This document shows, piece by piece, positions 18,339 through 25,662 of a DNA stretch of 64,000 nucleotides. The stretch comes from Planctomycetota bacterium. Its GTDB lineage: Bacteria > Planctomycetota > UBA1135 > UBA2386. A program made the position numbers and the translations under genes. How positions within the stretch are numbered: position 1 is the stretch's first letter; every line of letters begins with the position of its first letter. Below the pieces are notes generated by a model. That model searched no databases. It was not told the DNA's origin and was given only the letters and a program-made list of their open reading frames with translations. The DNA is taken from contig JAEUHR010000047.1 of the NCBI GenBank assembly GCA_016794425.1, positions 1 through 64,000 of the forward strand, given 5' to 3'.

Positions 18339-19625
18339 TCAGACACCGATGTCGTGCTCACCGCCGGCACCTCCGCGCCTTCGAAGGTCGGCGACATGGT
18401 TGTCGACGAACGACTCCGCGGGCTGCTGCACGGGCGTCGACGCCCAGTGCATCGCTTCTCGATCAAACGGAGCGATCTTGCGAACCATGGCCACGGTGCG
18501 CCGAAACGCTGCCGCGAGGCCAACATCCTGCCGCGCGCCTCCCAAAGGAATCACGGAGCACGGATCGACCATGACACTTGCCTCCATCGTGAATCCACTC
18601 CCGACATGGAACAGCCCTCGTAGTCCCTCAGCAGATACTCGCCATCCTCCGAAATCCGCATCTTCCACTTGCGGCACTTCCAAGTACGCAAGACCGCCTA
18701 TCTCCAGAACCCGGTTGATCTCCTCCACTACAACCCATGGTTGTCTCTCCCGGTGCAGGACATCGATTAGCGCCAATCGTGAAATCGCGCCGTCCCCAAC
18801 GCCGGCTAGGGCAACAGACAATCTGTCGTCCAGCCCAGCGCCATCAACAACCTTGCATTCCACAGTCTGCACCTCGAGCGCTCTTGCGATGGCGCTCTTG
18901 ATGATCCACCACGGGCCGCGGCGTTTCATTCTCAGAGGATCATCGGGCGGATCAAACCGCGCGATCCGAGATCGCCAGAGCTGAAGCGCGTGTCTTGCCG
19001 CACGTCGCGGCCAGGAGGATGCGGCATTGGCGGCGTAGAAATGTCCCTCTGGCAGCAAGCTCTCGGGCCTGACATCCCATCTTGTCCCGGGAGCGACATT
19101 GCCGGTTTTCCGGAGCATCACAACAGAGTGCTGAAACCCACGCAGAACCCGAGATCTGCGCGCCCACGGAACGACCCGGGCCTCGCCAACTCGACTTCGC
19201 CCGATGACAGCAAACCCGGTAACCTGATTGAACAGTGTGTCCCAACAGGCCGTGCCGAATCGGAAGAAGTCCCACGGCTCCTCATGCAGAGGGAACGACT
19301 CGTGCGATGTCAGGCGCACGACACCTCCCACACGCAGCACCTTGTTCATCTCGATCGCGACTTTCCATGGCATCAGCAGGTGCTCAAACACCGCAACACT
19401 GACCATCGCGTCAAATGTATCAGCAGGAAAGTGGTGCGACATTGCATGCGCGTCCCCCACGACGTCTACGCCCGGCCCGGCGACAATGTCGAAACCCGTT
19501 CGCCGCCATGCCGAGGGGAACCACCACTGGTCACCGGATACTCGTCGTCCCCCCAGTTCCAGAACATGGGGACTCTGAGTGCCAGCCAAGGCACATACGA
19601 GATCCTCCCACTCGACACCCGTCAC
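18339..19625 (-). CDS. Tandem-domain SAM-dependent methyltransferase-like protein
   Basis: 428 residues from a GTG preceded by GGGAG at good spacing (seven bases). The first domain is a class I methyltransferase: HVLELGGR (motif I), VVGDAHAMSHHF, FDAMVSVAVFEHLLMPW and NKVLRVGGVVRLTSHESF. A second, degenerate copy follows from about residue 270: DVLHRERQPWVVVEEINRVLEIGGLAYLEVPQ and TVAMVRKIAPF, which parallels VVMLRKTGNV of the first domain. The second copy lacks an obvious SAM-binding glycine motif. The last about 30 residues (PAESFVDNHVADLRRRGG) coincide with direct repeat A and may not be native. The gene is visibly AT-richer than its neighbours, with more A/T-ending codons, suggesting transfer. 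Substrate unknown. Confidence 0.75.
   Translation of the reverse strand: MTGVEWEDLVCALAGTQSPHVLELGGRRVSGDQWWFPSAWRRTGFDIVAGPGVDVVGDAHAMSHHFPADTFDAMVSVAVFEHLLMPWKVAIEMNKVLRVGGVVRLTSHESFPLHEEPWDFFRFGTACWDTLFNQVTGFAVIGRSRVGEARVVPWARRSRVLRGFQHSVVMLRKTGNVAPGTRWDVRPESLLPEGHFYAANAASSWPRRAARHALQLWRSRIARFDPPDDPLRMKRRGPWWIIKSAIARALEVQTVECKVVDGAGLDDRLSVALAGVGDGAISRLALIDVLHRERQPWVVVEEINRVLEIGGLAYLEVPQVEDADFGGWRVSAEGLRGLFHVGSGFTMEASVMVDPCSVIPLGGARQDVGLAAAFRRTVAMVRKIAPFDREAMHWASTPVQQPAESFVDNHVADLRRRGGAGGEHDIGV
18378..18429 (+). repeat. Direct repeat A, left copy
   Basis: About 52 bp that match 23404-23457 in the same orientation at roughly 80% identity by eye; the shared core reads GTCGACGA(A/G)CGACTC(C/G)GCG, followed by GGCTGCTGC. 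This copy lies inside the 3' end of the methyltransferase gene. Confidence 0.65.
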
Positions 19626-20119
19626 GTCGCAGCTCCCTGGGGGCTGTGGGCGCCACAGCCGCTTCTCCCCAAGTGTCGGGCACGCTTGGCAAGACCGACG
19701 TCTCGGGAATGAGCGTAGACAGCTACCACTGCCGGCCCAGAAGGTCGCAGACTTGATGGATGCACATCTTGAACGATCCACATCGTATCGAATGAAGCGG
19801 AGCCACCTCGACTGCTCCCCATTCCCGGCCTTCCGCTTAAGCCAGCGCGACAGGGCCTTCTCGGTGGTCTGTGTGGTACGAGGCGACTAGCCACACTCCG
19901 CAGCCTCGACCAGTGGACTCGCGAGCGGGATCGCGCGCAAGTTCGAGCAAGAACTCGCGCGAATGGTCGCGCAGGTTGGGCGCGAGGAGCTGACGCCGGC
20001 GATCTTCCGCGGCTTCGTAGTCGAACTGCGCGGTGCGCTGGCAAGCGGAGTCTGTTCTTGGGTGGCTGGTTGGCTAACCTCGCGGCGAACGGGGACGACA
20101 CCCCGCAAGGAGGACAAGA
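19626..20119. other. Gene-poor stretch with a possible transposase relic
   Basis: No convincing intact gene. On the + strand, an open frame between about 19905 and 20060 encodes LASGIARKFEQELARMVAQ, REELTPAIFRGFVVELRGAL and a hydrophobic end. This recalls the N-terminal helical region of some ISKra4-like transposases, but it has no start signal, no catalytic domain and runs out of frame into the next gene. I treat it as a possible fragment only. The last 15 bases contain the strong ribosome-binding site of the phosphatase gene. Confidence 0.35.
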
Positions 20120-21721
20120 ATGGCGATCTTGCTGGGGCCGATTCTCCATCTGGAGAAGCAGTTTGGTGCCGCGACGTGGCGTTTCTCGGTGCACGTGATG
20201 ACCGATGAGGTGGACGCGACAACGGACGTCGGTTGTCAGTTCGACGACGCAGCTGCTGTCGTCCACCCCGCCGCCCGAGTCGCAGTGTTCGCCGAACAAC
20301 GGCGATCCGTCTGGGCCTTCCTCGTCGAGGTGCCGCGCAGCGATGGCGAGCGAGCGTTGACCTACACCATCACGTCGGACGGTGAGACTCGGCGGTTCGA
20401 TGCGGTGGCGATCCCGGCGTCCGACAGGATGCCGCGCATCGTCTACTTCTCGTGCAACGGGTTCTCGTCGGCCGGCCTGATGCGCCAGACGGCGGACCCC
20501 AACGCGCTTTGGCGTCGCATGCAGGAGCTCCACCGCTCCGGGATGACGAATCCCACACCCAACGTACCCAGCAGCATCCACGTGATGATCGGTGGCGGCG
20601 ACCAGGTCTACGCCGACTCGTTGCCCGTTCTGGAAGAACTCGATCGCCTCTCCAGTCGCGAGCTGCGCCGGCTACAGACCTCGACTGCACGCCAGGCGAA
20701 GGCGTTGCGCGAGTACCTTGAGCTCTACCAGAACCGGTGGTCCCAGCCCGAGGTGGCCGAGATGCTGGCCAGGGTGCCGGTGGTGTTCACGTGGGACGAC
20801 CACGACATCTTCGACGGCTGGGGCTCACACGGTGAGGACATCCAGGAGAACAAGGCCTACCTCGACATCTTCGCAGCGGCTCGAGCCGCGTTCCGGGCGC
20901 TGCAGCTTGGCGGTGACCCCTCTGGCAGGGCGCCGGCCCTGCTCGAACCTGCCGACAACCGCGACGAGGGGCCGTTCCTCCAGAGCGTTCGGCTCCATGC
21001 CGGCAACGACGCCGTCGACATCGTCGCCTTGGATTCCCGAACGCACCGCACGCCTGAGCGGGTCCTCTCGGGCTCGCAGTGGCAGGATCTGAACGCATAC
21101 CTCGATGGGTTGACTGCGCCCCAGGGGAAGAGGACGCATCTCCTGGTCGTCTCGGCCGTGCCGGTGGTGCATCTGCGGTTTCGCGCCGTGGGTTGGATCC
21201 TGCGGAACCTCATCCCCGGCGTGCAGGAGATCGAGGACGACGTGCTCGACCAGTGGGAGCATCCGGCACATCTCGACGAGCGCGCCCGCCTGATCCTCAC
21301 GCTGCTGCGGCATCAAGCGCGCAGTCGCTGCCGGGTCACGATCCTGTCGGGCGATGTTCACGCCGGAGCGCTCGGCAAGATGGAGTCGACTCGGGACGAC
21401 CACCAAGTAGCCGGGGCCCAACCGCCCGCGCGCATCATGCAGATCACGTCGTCGGGCATCGTCCATCCCTCGCCGAGTAGCTGGCAGCGGACTGCCCTGG
21501 AGTTGCTCGGCGCCGAGGGGGAAGACGAAGTGACGGCCGGCGTCGCAACGACCATGATGCCGATCGACAGCCAGTCGGATCGGCTCTGGGCACGCAACTT
21601 CCTGCTGATCGACGTGGATCACGCCGACGCGACCGTCCCCCACCAGCTCTGGGCGCGCTTCATCCCTGAAGAACGCCGGGCACCGCGCGTCGTCACCATC
21701 ACACCGTTGCCGTCGAGCTAG
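20120..21721 (+). CDS. PhoD-like metallophosphatase
   Basis: 533 residues. The metal-binding motifs of the PhoD-like/metallophosphatase family are in order: HVMIGGGDQVYAD near residue 155, VVFTWDDHDIFDGWG near 220, ALDSRTHRT near 305, and ILSGDVHAG near 410. The N-terminal about 100 residues form a beta-sandwich. There is no signal peptide, unlike classical secreted PhoD, so it is probably cytoplasmic. A near-perfect AAGGAGG lies six bases before the ATG, much stronger than the ribosome-binding sites of the surrounding core genes. It probably hydrolyses phosphodiester or phosphomonoester bonds with Fe/Ca or similar metals. Its accessory location leaves open a role in conflict or phosphate scavenging. 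Confidence 0.88.
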   Translation: MAILLGPILHLEKQFGAATWRFSVHVMTDEVDATTDVGCQFDDAAAVVHPAARVAVFAEQRRSVWAFLVEVPRSDGERALTYTITSDGETRRFDAVAIPASDRMPRIVYFSCNGFSSAGLMRQTADPNALWRRMQELHRSGMTNPTPNVPSSIHVMIGGGDQVYADSLPVLEELDRLSSRELRRLQTSTARQAKALREYLELYQNRWSQPEVAEMLARVPVVFTWDDHDIFDGWGSHGEDIQENKAYLDIFAAARAAFRALQLGGDPSGRAPALLEPADNRDEGPFLQSVRLHAGNDAVDIVALDSRTHRTPERVLSGSQWQDLNAYLDGLTAPQGKRTHLLVVSAVPVVHLRFRAVGWILRNLIPGVQEIEDDVLDQWEHPAHLDERARLILTLLRHQARSRCRVTILSGDVHAGALGKMESTRDDHQVAGAQPPARIMQITSSGIVHPSPSSWQRTALELLGAEGEDEVTAGVATTMMPIDSQSDRLWARNFLLIDVDHADATVPHQLWARFIPEERRAPRVVTITPLPSS

Positions 21722-21729
21722 AGTCCGAT

Positions 21730-21763
21730 CAGGGGGAGCGGCGGAACTCGACGAATCCCCCTG
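21730..21763 (+). terminator. Hairpin after the PhoD-like gene
   Basis: CAGGGGGA and TCCCCCTG form a perfect 8-bp stem across an 18-base loop, starting eight bases after the stop codon. No T-run follows. Confidence 0.4.
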
Positions 21764-21847
21764 CGGATCAGCCCTTCAGCGGGACCTCTGTGCGGTCGGG
21801 GAGGTGTGCCACGTGGCGCTGGTTGCGGCAGCATCGAGGCTCTCCGC

Positions 21848-21909
21848 CGTGCCAGCTCGTGCCACTGCGTGCCGAGTTGTGACCGAGGCAGTTGCACATA
21901 GCATTGCAC
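21848..21909 (+). repeat. Direct repeat B, left copy
   Basis: 62 bp containing three CGTGCC units, then GTTGTGACC, a seven-base spacer and TTGCACATAGCATTGCAC. The same architecture and much of the sequence recur at 23639-23700 in the same orientation. It lies 110 bp upstream of the DprA-like gene. The 298 bp between 21722 and 22019 hold this repeat, the hairpin above, and no gene I can support. Confidence 0.75.
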
Positions 21910-22019
21910 TATCGAAATGTCCCGGCCTGCCGCAGCTGCAAGTGCTCGCCACGCCCGCCGCCGCGGGAGACGAGCCGCTTGCTGGTGCCATCGGACCGAG
22001 TAACGTCTCGGGTGCTGCC

Positions 22020-22709
22020 ATGCACTTCGACCGGTGGACGCCCGAGGACCTGCTGCGGCCCCTGAACGAGGCCGAAAAGAAGCACGCGCCCGCGGAGCTG
22101 TTCGTCGCGGGCGACCGCAGCCTCCTGCGTGCCGGACCGACGGTCGCCATCGTCGGCTCCCGCGACGCGACGAAGGCCGGGCTGGCCCGGGCCGTCAAGC
22201 TCGCTCGGCTGTTGGTGCAGCAGGACATCGTCGTCATGAGTGGCCTGGCCGAAGGCATCGACACGGCCGCCCACCTCGCGGCGATGCGGAACGGCGGCCG
22301 GACGATCGCGGTCCTGGGAACGCCCCTGGACCAGTGCTTCCCGGCCAAGAACCGCACGCTGCAGCAGGAGATCATGCGCGACCACCTGGCGGTGTCGCAG
22401 TTCCCGAGCGGCACGAAGGTAGGCCGGCACACGTTCCCGATCCGGAACCGCACGATGGCCCTGCTGTCCGACGCCACGGTGATCATCGAGGCGAAGGATG
22501 GCAGCGGCTCACTGCACCAGGGATGGGAAGCGATCCGCCTCGGCCGCCCGATCTACCTGGCAAAGTCGCTGTTCGACGACACCTCGCTGGAGTTTCCGCG
22601 CGAGTTCGCCCGCTACGGCGCCGAGGAACTCACCGACGAGACCCTGGACACCCTGATCGAGCAGTTGCCGAAGGGGCCGCGCGGTGCCGTCTCGCCGATC
22701 CCTTTCTGA
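22020..22709 (+). CDS. shosA: DprA/Smf-like SLOG protein, ShosA-like antitoxin candidate
   Basis: 229 residues. The DprA Rossmann-like (SLOG) core is clear: VAIVGSRDATKAGLARAVKLA, VVMSGLAEGIDTAAHLAAM, GGRTIAVLGTPLD, FPAKNRTLQQEI, FPIRNRTMALLSDATVIIEA and SGSLHQGWEA. It lacks the N-terminal SAM and C-terminal winged-helix domains of transformation DprA, so a competence role is unlikely. Its stop lies 26 bases inside the downstream phosphoribosyltransferase gene. A DprA-domain protein paired with a phosphoribosyltransferase is the published architecture of the ShosTA toxin-antitoxin/anti-phage system, in which the DprA protein is the antitoxin. The match is by architecture, not by alignment. 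A first ATG at 21804 would run through repeat B and is rejected. Confidence 0.8.
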   Translation: MHFDRWTPEDLLRPLNEAEKKHAPAELFVAGDRSLLRAGPTVAIVGSRDATKAGLARAVKLARLLVQQDIVVMSGLAEGIDTAAHLAAMRNGGRTIAVLGTPLDQCFPAKNRTLQQEIMRDHLAVSQFPSGTKVGRHTFPIRNRTMALLSDATVIIEAKDGSGSLHQGWEAIRLGRPIYLAKSLFDDTSLEFPREFARYGAEELTDETLDTLIEQLPKGPRGAVSPIPF

Positions 22710-23331
22710 GGTCCGCTTCGCTGCGCTGCTGGTCTACGGCCCGGACGGAACCCAGGAAGCCTCGCGCCGCTCCGCCAGGGCGGTCGCCGACATCAAGAAC
22801 TGCCTGCCGGACTACATTGAGCGCATCGGCGAGCGGTTCGACGAGGCGTTCCGAGACGGCAGGTTCGGGGACTTCCTCGGCGACGATGTCGTCCTCGTGC
22901 CCGTTCCACGCAGCGCACCCTTCAAGAGCAAGGACGCAGCCTGGCCAGCACGCCGAATCTGCGATGCCCTCGCAGTCCGCAGACTGTGCGCCGGCGTCGA
23001 ATCGCTGCTCGAGCGGCACACCGCAGTCCGAAAAAGCGCCTTGGTGCGCAAGGGAGCCGAGCGGCCAGGGCCGTCGGACCACGAGAACACGATCCGTTGC
23101 GTGGACATCCTCGCGCAGGCACCGCGTCGCATCACGATCGTCGACGACGTCGTCACCCGAGGGGCGACGCTGCTCGGGTGCGCGCGGGTCGTCGCGGCAC
23201 GATTCCCCGACTGCGAGGTTCGTGGTCTCGCCGTGGTCCGGACGATGAGCAAGCAAGAGATCATGACGATGCTGGATCCAATCGAGGGCCACATCCGGAT
23301 CGTCCATGGCACACCGCGTCGCGAGCCGTAG
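22684..23331 (+). CDS. shosT: ComF-like phosphoribosyltransferase, ShosT-like toxin candidate
   Basis: 215 residues. The PRPP-binding motif ITIVDDVVTRGAT (VDDVxTxG pattern) lies near residue 155 and VVLVPVPRSAP near 70, as in type I phosphoribosyltransferases and ComF. The zinc-ribbon cysteines of ComFC at the N-terminus are absent. It overlaps the DprA-like gene by 26 bases, so the two are translationally linked. In ShosTA the phosphoribosyltransferase is the toxin, thought to disturb nucleotide or DNA metabolism. Here that role is inferred from gene pairing and from the setting: direct repeats on both sides and a tRNA gene next door. An unrelated salvage enzyme is the main alternative. Confidence 0.78.
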   Translation: MPSRRSLSEVRFAALLVYGPDGTQEASRRSARAVADIKNCLPDYIERIGERFDEAFRDGRFGDFLGDDVVLVPVPRSAPFKSKDAAWPARRICDALAVRRLCAGVESLLERHTAVRKSALVRKGAERPGPSDHENTIRCVDILAQAPRRITIVDDVVTRGATLLGCARVVAARFPDCEVRGLAVVRTMSKQEIMTMLDPIEGHIRIVHGTPRREP

Positions 23332-23403
23332 CCCCTTCGGGGGGCAGTGCCGACTACCGTCCGGCCCATGCCGCACACCCTGCAGCCGGTGCGGTCCCTC
23401 CTG

Positions 23404-23457
23404 GCTTCCGAAGGACGGCGATGTGTTCGTCGACGAGCGACTCGGCGGGCTGCTGCT
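23404..23457 (+). repeat. Direct repeat A, right copy
   Basis: Matches 18378-18429 in the same orientation, with a one- to two-base length difference. Both copies read VDERL(R/G)GLL on the plus strand and PAES(F/L)VD(N/E)H on the minus strand. Together the copies bracket about 5 kb of accessory DNA. Confidence 0.65.
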
Positions 23458-23638
23458 CAGCTACCGGCGATCGGCCTGACGGCGGCCCGCACCGCGAAGA
23501 GCGGGAACCCGACCCCGCACCGGGCCACCGGTCTGCCCGCTCGGCGCGAACTCCCATCGGCGATTCGGCATCGGCGGCCATCGAGCGGCCAACTGGCGCT
23601 CGAACTGCCTCGACCCGGTTTCCGGATCGCACACGGGT

Positions 23639-23700
23639 CGTGCCACGCCGTGCCAGGTCGTGCCCCGTTGCGACCAAACCCATTGCACACTGCATTGCAC
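23639..23700 (+). repeat. Direct repeat B, right copy
   Basis: 62 bp with three CGTGCC units, GTTGCGACC, a seven-base spacer and TTGCACACTGCATTGCAC. It differs from the left copy by scattered substitutions. It ends 67 bp before the 3' end of the tRNA gene, and the left copy starts 1791 bp away on the other side of the ShosTA-like pair. Confidence 0.75.
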
Positions 23701-23767
23701 ACTTGACCCCCACCAAATGAGAATTGGCTCGAAACCGGCATTTCGAGGCCGAACTCGAGAGTCTGTG

Positions 23768-23843
23768 TGGTAGGCCCTGCAGGACTCGAACCTGCAACCA
23801 GGCGGGTATGAGCCGCCAGCTCTGACCATTGAGCTAAGGGCCC
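23768..23843 (-). tRNA. tRNA with CAU anticodon, probably tRNA-Ile2
   Basis: 76 nt including an encoded CCA. The acceptor stem GGGCCCT/AGGGCCT closes with a G1-U72 pair. The D-arm is AGCTCAATGGTCAGAGCT, the anticodon loop CTCATAC gives CAU, and the T-arm is GCAGGTTCGAGTCCTGC. The D- and T-arm sequence resembles tRNA-Ile2, whose C34 is modified to lysidine by TilS to read AUA, more than elongator tRNA-Met, but sequence alone does not settle it. It is the right-hand border of the accessory region; tRNA 3' ends are frequent integration sites. Confidence 0.92.
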
Positions 23844-23855
23844 GGCGAGCCCCCT

Positions 23856-23864
23856 CGTATACCA
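23856..23864 (-). promoter_or_regulatory. Extended -10 promoter for the CAU tRNA
   Basis: On the minus strand the sequence TGGTATACG is an extended -10 element (TGnTATAnn) placed about 13 bases before the mature tRNA 5' end. No clear -35 element is visible upstream, which is usual for extended -10 promoters. Confidence 0.4.
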
Positions 23865-23883
23865 TGCCGGCCTCACCTCGCGC

Positions 23884-24882
23884 ATGCCCGACCTCGATCA
23901 CCCCGAACTCGTCACCCGGCTGCGGGTCCTGCAGGCCGATCTGCGCGCCGGCCTGCGCGGGCACATGAAGCAGCAGGAACGTGAGGTCTGGTCGCGCACG
24001 GTCCGCGACGATGCGGGCGACACGATCTTCGGCATCGACGCCGCGATCGAGGAGACGCTGCTGCTCGCCTGCCAGCAGTGGGGTCGGTCGCAACACTTCG
24101 TGCTGCTCGCCGAGGGGCTCGAGGCGGAAGGGCTGCAGTTCGGGCGGCCCGGGCTCGGCGGACCGCCGTTCCGCCTGCTGGTCGACCCGATCGACGGCAC
24201 ACGCGGGCTGATGTTCGACAAGCGCTCGGCCTGGTGCTTGATGGGCATCGCACCGGACCGCGGCGCGGCGACGCGGCTCGGCGACGTCGAAGTCGCGGTG
24301 ATGACCGAACTGCCGACGACGCGCCAGGCGACCAGCGACGTGCTGTGGGCGATGCCGGGCCAGCGCGCGGCCGGCGAACGGCACGACCTCTCGACCGGCA
24401 CCGCGCGGCCGCTGCCGCTGGTGCCGAGCCAGGCGACGACGCTGCGGCACGGCTTCGCGACGGTGGCCAACTACTTCCCCGGCGGCAAGGAGCTGACTGC
24501 GCGGCTCGAGGAAGCGATCCTGGTGCGCGCGCTGGGTGCGTGGAACCCGCACAAGGCCGAGATCTACACCGACCAGTACATCAGCTCCGGCGGCCAGCTC
24601 GCCGAAGTCGCGCTCGGCCGCGATCGCTTCGTGCTCGACGTGCGGCCGCTGGTGCACCGGAAGCTCGGCGTCGAAGCCTCGCTGACCAGCCGCCCGTACG
24701 ACCTCGCGTGCTGGCGCATCGCCGCCGCCGCCGGCTGCGTCGTCACCGATCCGTTCGGCGAACCGCTCGACGTGCCGCTCGACACCACCAGCGACGTCGC
24801 GTTCGCGTGCTACGCCAACGAACGGCTGGCGGCGCAGCTGATCCCGATCGTGCGCGACGAGGTCCGGCGCCACCTCTGCTGA
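23884..24882 (+). CDS. Inositol monophosphatase-family protein
   Basis: 332 residues. The family signature LLVDPIDGTRGLMFDKRSAW (metal-binding DPIDGT) lies near residue 105, preceded by the acidic IDAAIEETLL region. A C-terminal DLACWRIAAAAGCVVTDPFG motif corresponds to the second IMPase signature (WDxAAgxxLvxEAGG). The usual first acidic pair is less conserved than in true inositol monophosphatases, and the protein is longer than the typical 260-270 residues, so the substrate may be another sugar phosphate or a 3'-phosphonucleotide. It starts 41 bp from the tRNA gene, transcribed away from it. Confidence 0.85.
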   Translation: MPDLDHPELVTRLRVLQADLRAGLRGHMKQQEREVWSRTVRDDAGDTIFGIDAAIEETLLLACQQWGRSQHFVLLAEGLEAEGLQFGRPGLGGPPFRLLVDPIDGTRGLMFDKRSAWCLMGIAPDRGAATRLGDVEVAVMTELPTTRQATSDVLWAMPGQRAAGERHDLSTGTARPLPLVPSQATTLRHGFATVANYFPGGKELTARLEEAILVRALGAWNPHKAEIYTDQYISSGGQLAEVALGRDRFVLDVRPLVHRKLGVEASLTSRPYDLACWRIAAAAGCVVTDPFGEPLDVPLDTTSDVAFACYANERLAAQLIPIVRDEVRRHLC

Positions 24883-24939
24883 GCGCGCACGGTACGGCCG
24901 TGGTGCCGCCGGGGCCGGCTGCGCGCCTGCCGTTCGACG

Positions 24940-25581
24940 TCAGTGCGTTGCCGGCGGCGTCCAGCCGTCGACCTGCACGATGCGGTCCTGCTCGGCGATC
25001 CACGCCGACAGTTTGCCGCCGTAGACGCAGCCGGTGTCGAGGCCGATGCACTGCGGCCGCACGACCAGCCCGCGCCGCGCCCAGTGGCCGAACACGACCC
25101 GCTTCGCACCGCGATAGAAGTCGTCCCACGGGCGGAACGGCGGCCCCGGCGGCGGCCAGTCGTCGTCCGGCCGATTGCCGTCGGCGTCGCAGTAGCGCAC
25201 GTTGACCGCGTAGTCGACTGCCGCGGCGTCGAGTTGCGCCAGCTGCGCCTCGGTCCAGTGCGGATGCAGGCCCGCGTGCACGACGATCAGGTCGTCCATC
25301 ACGCGCACGATCGGCTGCGCCTGCAGCCACGCGCGCTGCGCCAGGTCGGCGTGGCGCTGCTTGCGCAACCAGTGCAGGTCGTGGTTGCCCAGCACCGGCT
25401 CGGCGCCGAGCTGCATCAGCCGCGCGAGCACGCCCGGTGAATCGGGCCCCTTGTTGACCAGGTCGCCGACCGGCAGCAGCCGGTCACGGCCGGCCACGAA
25501 CGCGACCGCCGCGAGCAGACGCTCGAGCGGCTCGAGGCAGCCCTGGATGTCACCGACGAAGATGCGGCGCGACGTGGCCAT
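24940..25581 (-). CDS. ApaH-like symmetrical bis(5'-nucleosyl)-tetraphosphatase
   Basis: 213 residues. Metallophosphoesterase motifs: FVGDIQGCLEPLERLL at the N-terminus (GDxxG), LLPVGDLVNKGPDSP (GDxxxRG-type), VLGNHDLHWL (GNHD), VVHAGLHP, and a final VFGHWA with GLDTGCVYGGKL. This matches ApaH, which cleaves Ap4A to two ADP and so tunes alarmone levels and RNA capping. It is shorter than E. coli ApaH (280 residues), mainly in the middle. The ATG start is followed directly by the first strand. It is divergent from murJ, with 81 bp between starts. Confidence 0.9.
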   Translation of the reverse strand: MATSRRIFVGDIQGCLEPLERLLAAVAFVAGRDRLLPVGDLVNKGPDSPGVLARLMQLGAEPVLGNHDLHWLRKQRHADLAQRAWLQAQPIVRVMDDLIVVHAGLHPHWTEAQLAQLDAAAVDYAVNVRYCDADGNRPDDDWPPPGPPFRPWDDFYRGAKRVVFGHWARRGLVVRPQCIGLDTGCVYGGKLSAWIAEQDRIVQVDGWTPPATH

Positions 25582-25662
25582 GCGAAATCGCGCCGGAGCT
25601 TGCGGGGCGCGCAGCGTTCGGCATTGTTCCGCCTGTCCGCCGCGGCTCAACGTCGAATCGAA

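Larger units (their letters stand above)
23332..23767. other. Intergenic remnant region between the ShosTA-like pair and the tRNA
   Basis: 436 bp without a supportable gene. It holds the right copies of repeats A (23404-23457) and B (23639-23700). Short open frames on both strands show residual similarity to the ends of other sequences here. For example, the minus strand across repeat A reads QQPAESLVDEHIAVLRKPGG, matching the QQPAESFVDNHVADLRRRGG tail of the methyltransferase. It looks like the residue of former insertions. Confidence 0.6.

Noticed and set aside
19622..20581. 319-codon minus-strand frame
   Set aside because: Antisense to the PhoD-like gene start, with no recognisable domain.
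21848..21909. Integron attC site or tRNA-derived att site
   Set aside because: The repeat lacks the paired GTTRRRY/RYYYAAC ends and does not copy the tRNA 3' end, so neither label fits.
22020..22709. Competence-type DprA
   Set aside because: The N-terminal SAM and C-terminal winged-helix domains are missing and the partner is a phosphoribosyltransferase, pointing to ShosA rather than transformation.
23457..24873. Minus-strand frames running through the CAU tRNA gene
   Set aside because: They read across a tRNA and are antisense to the inositol-phosphatase-like gene; the parts near repeat B may hold old coding fragments but no gene is supportable.
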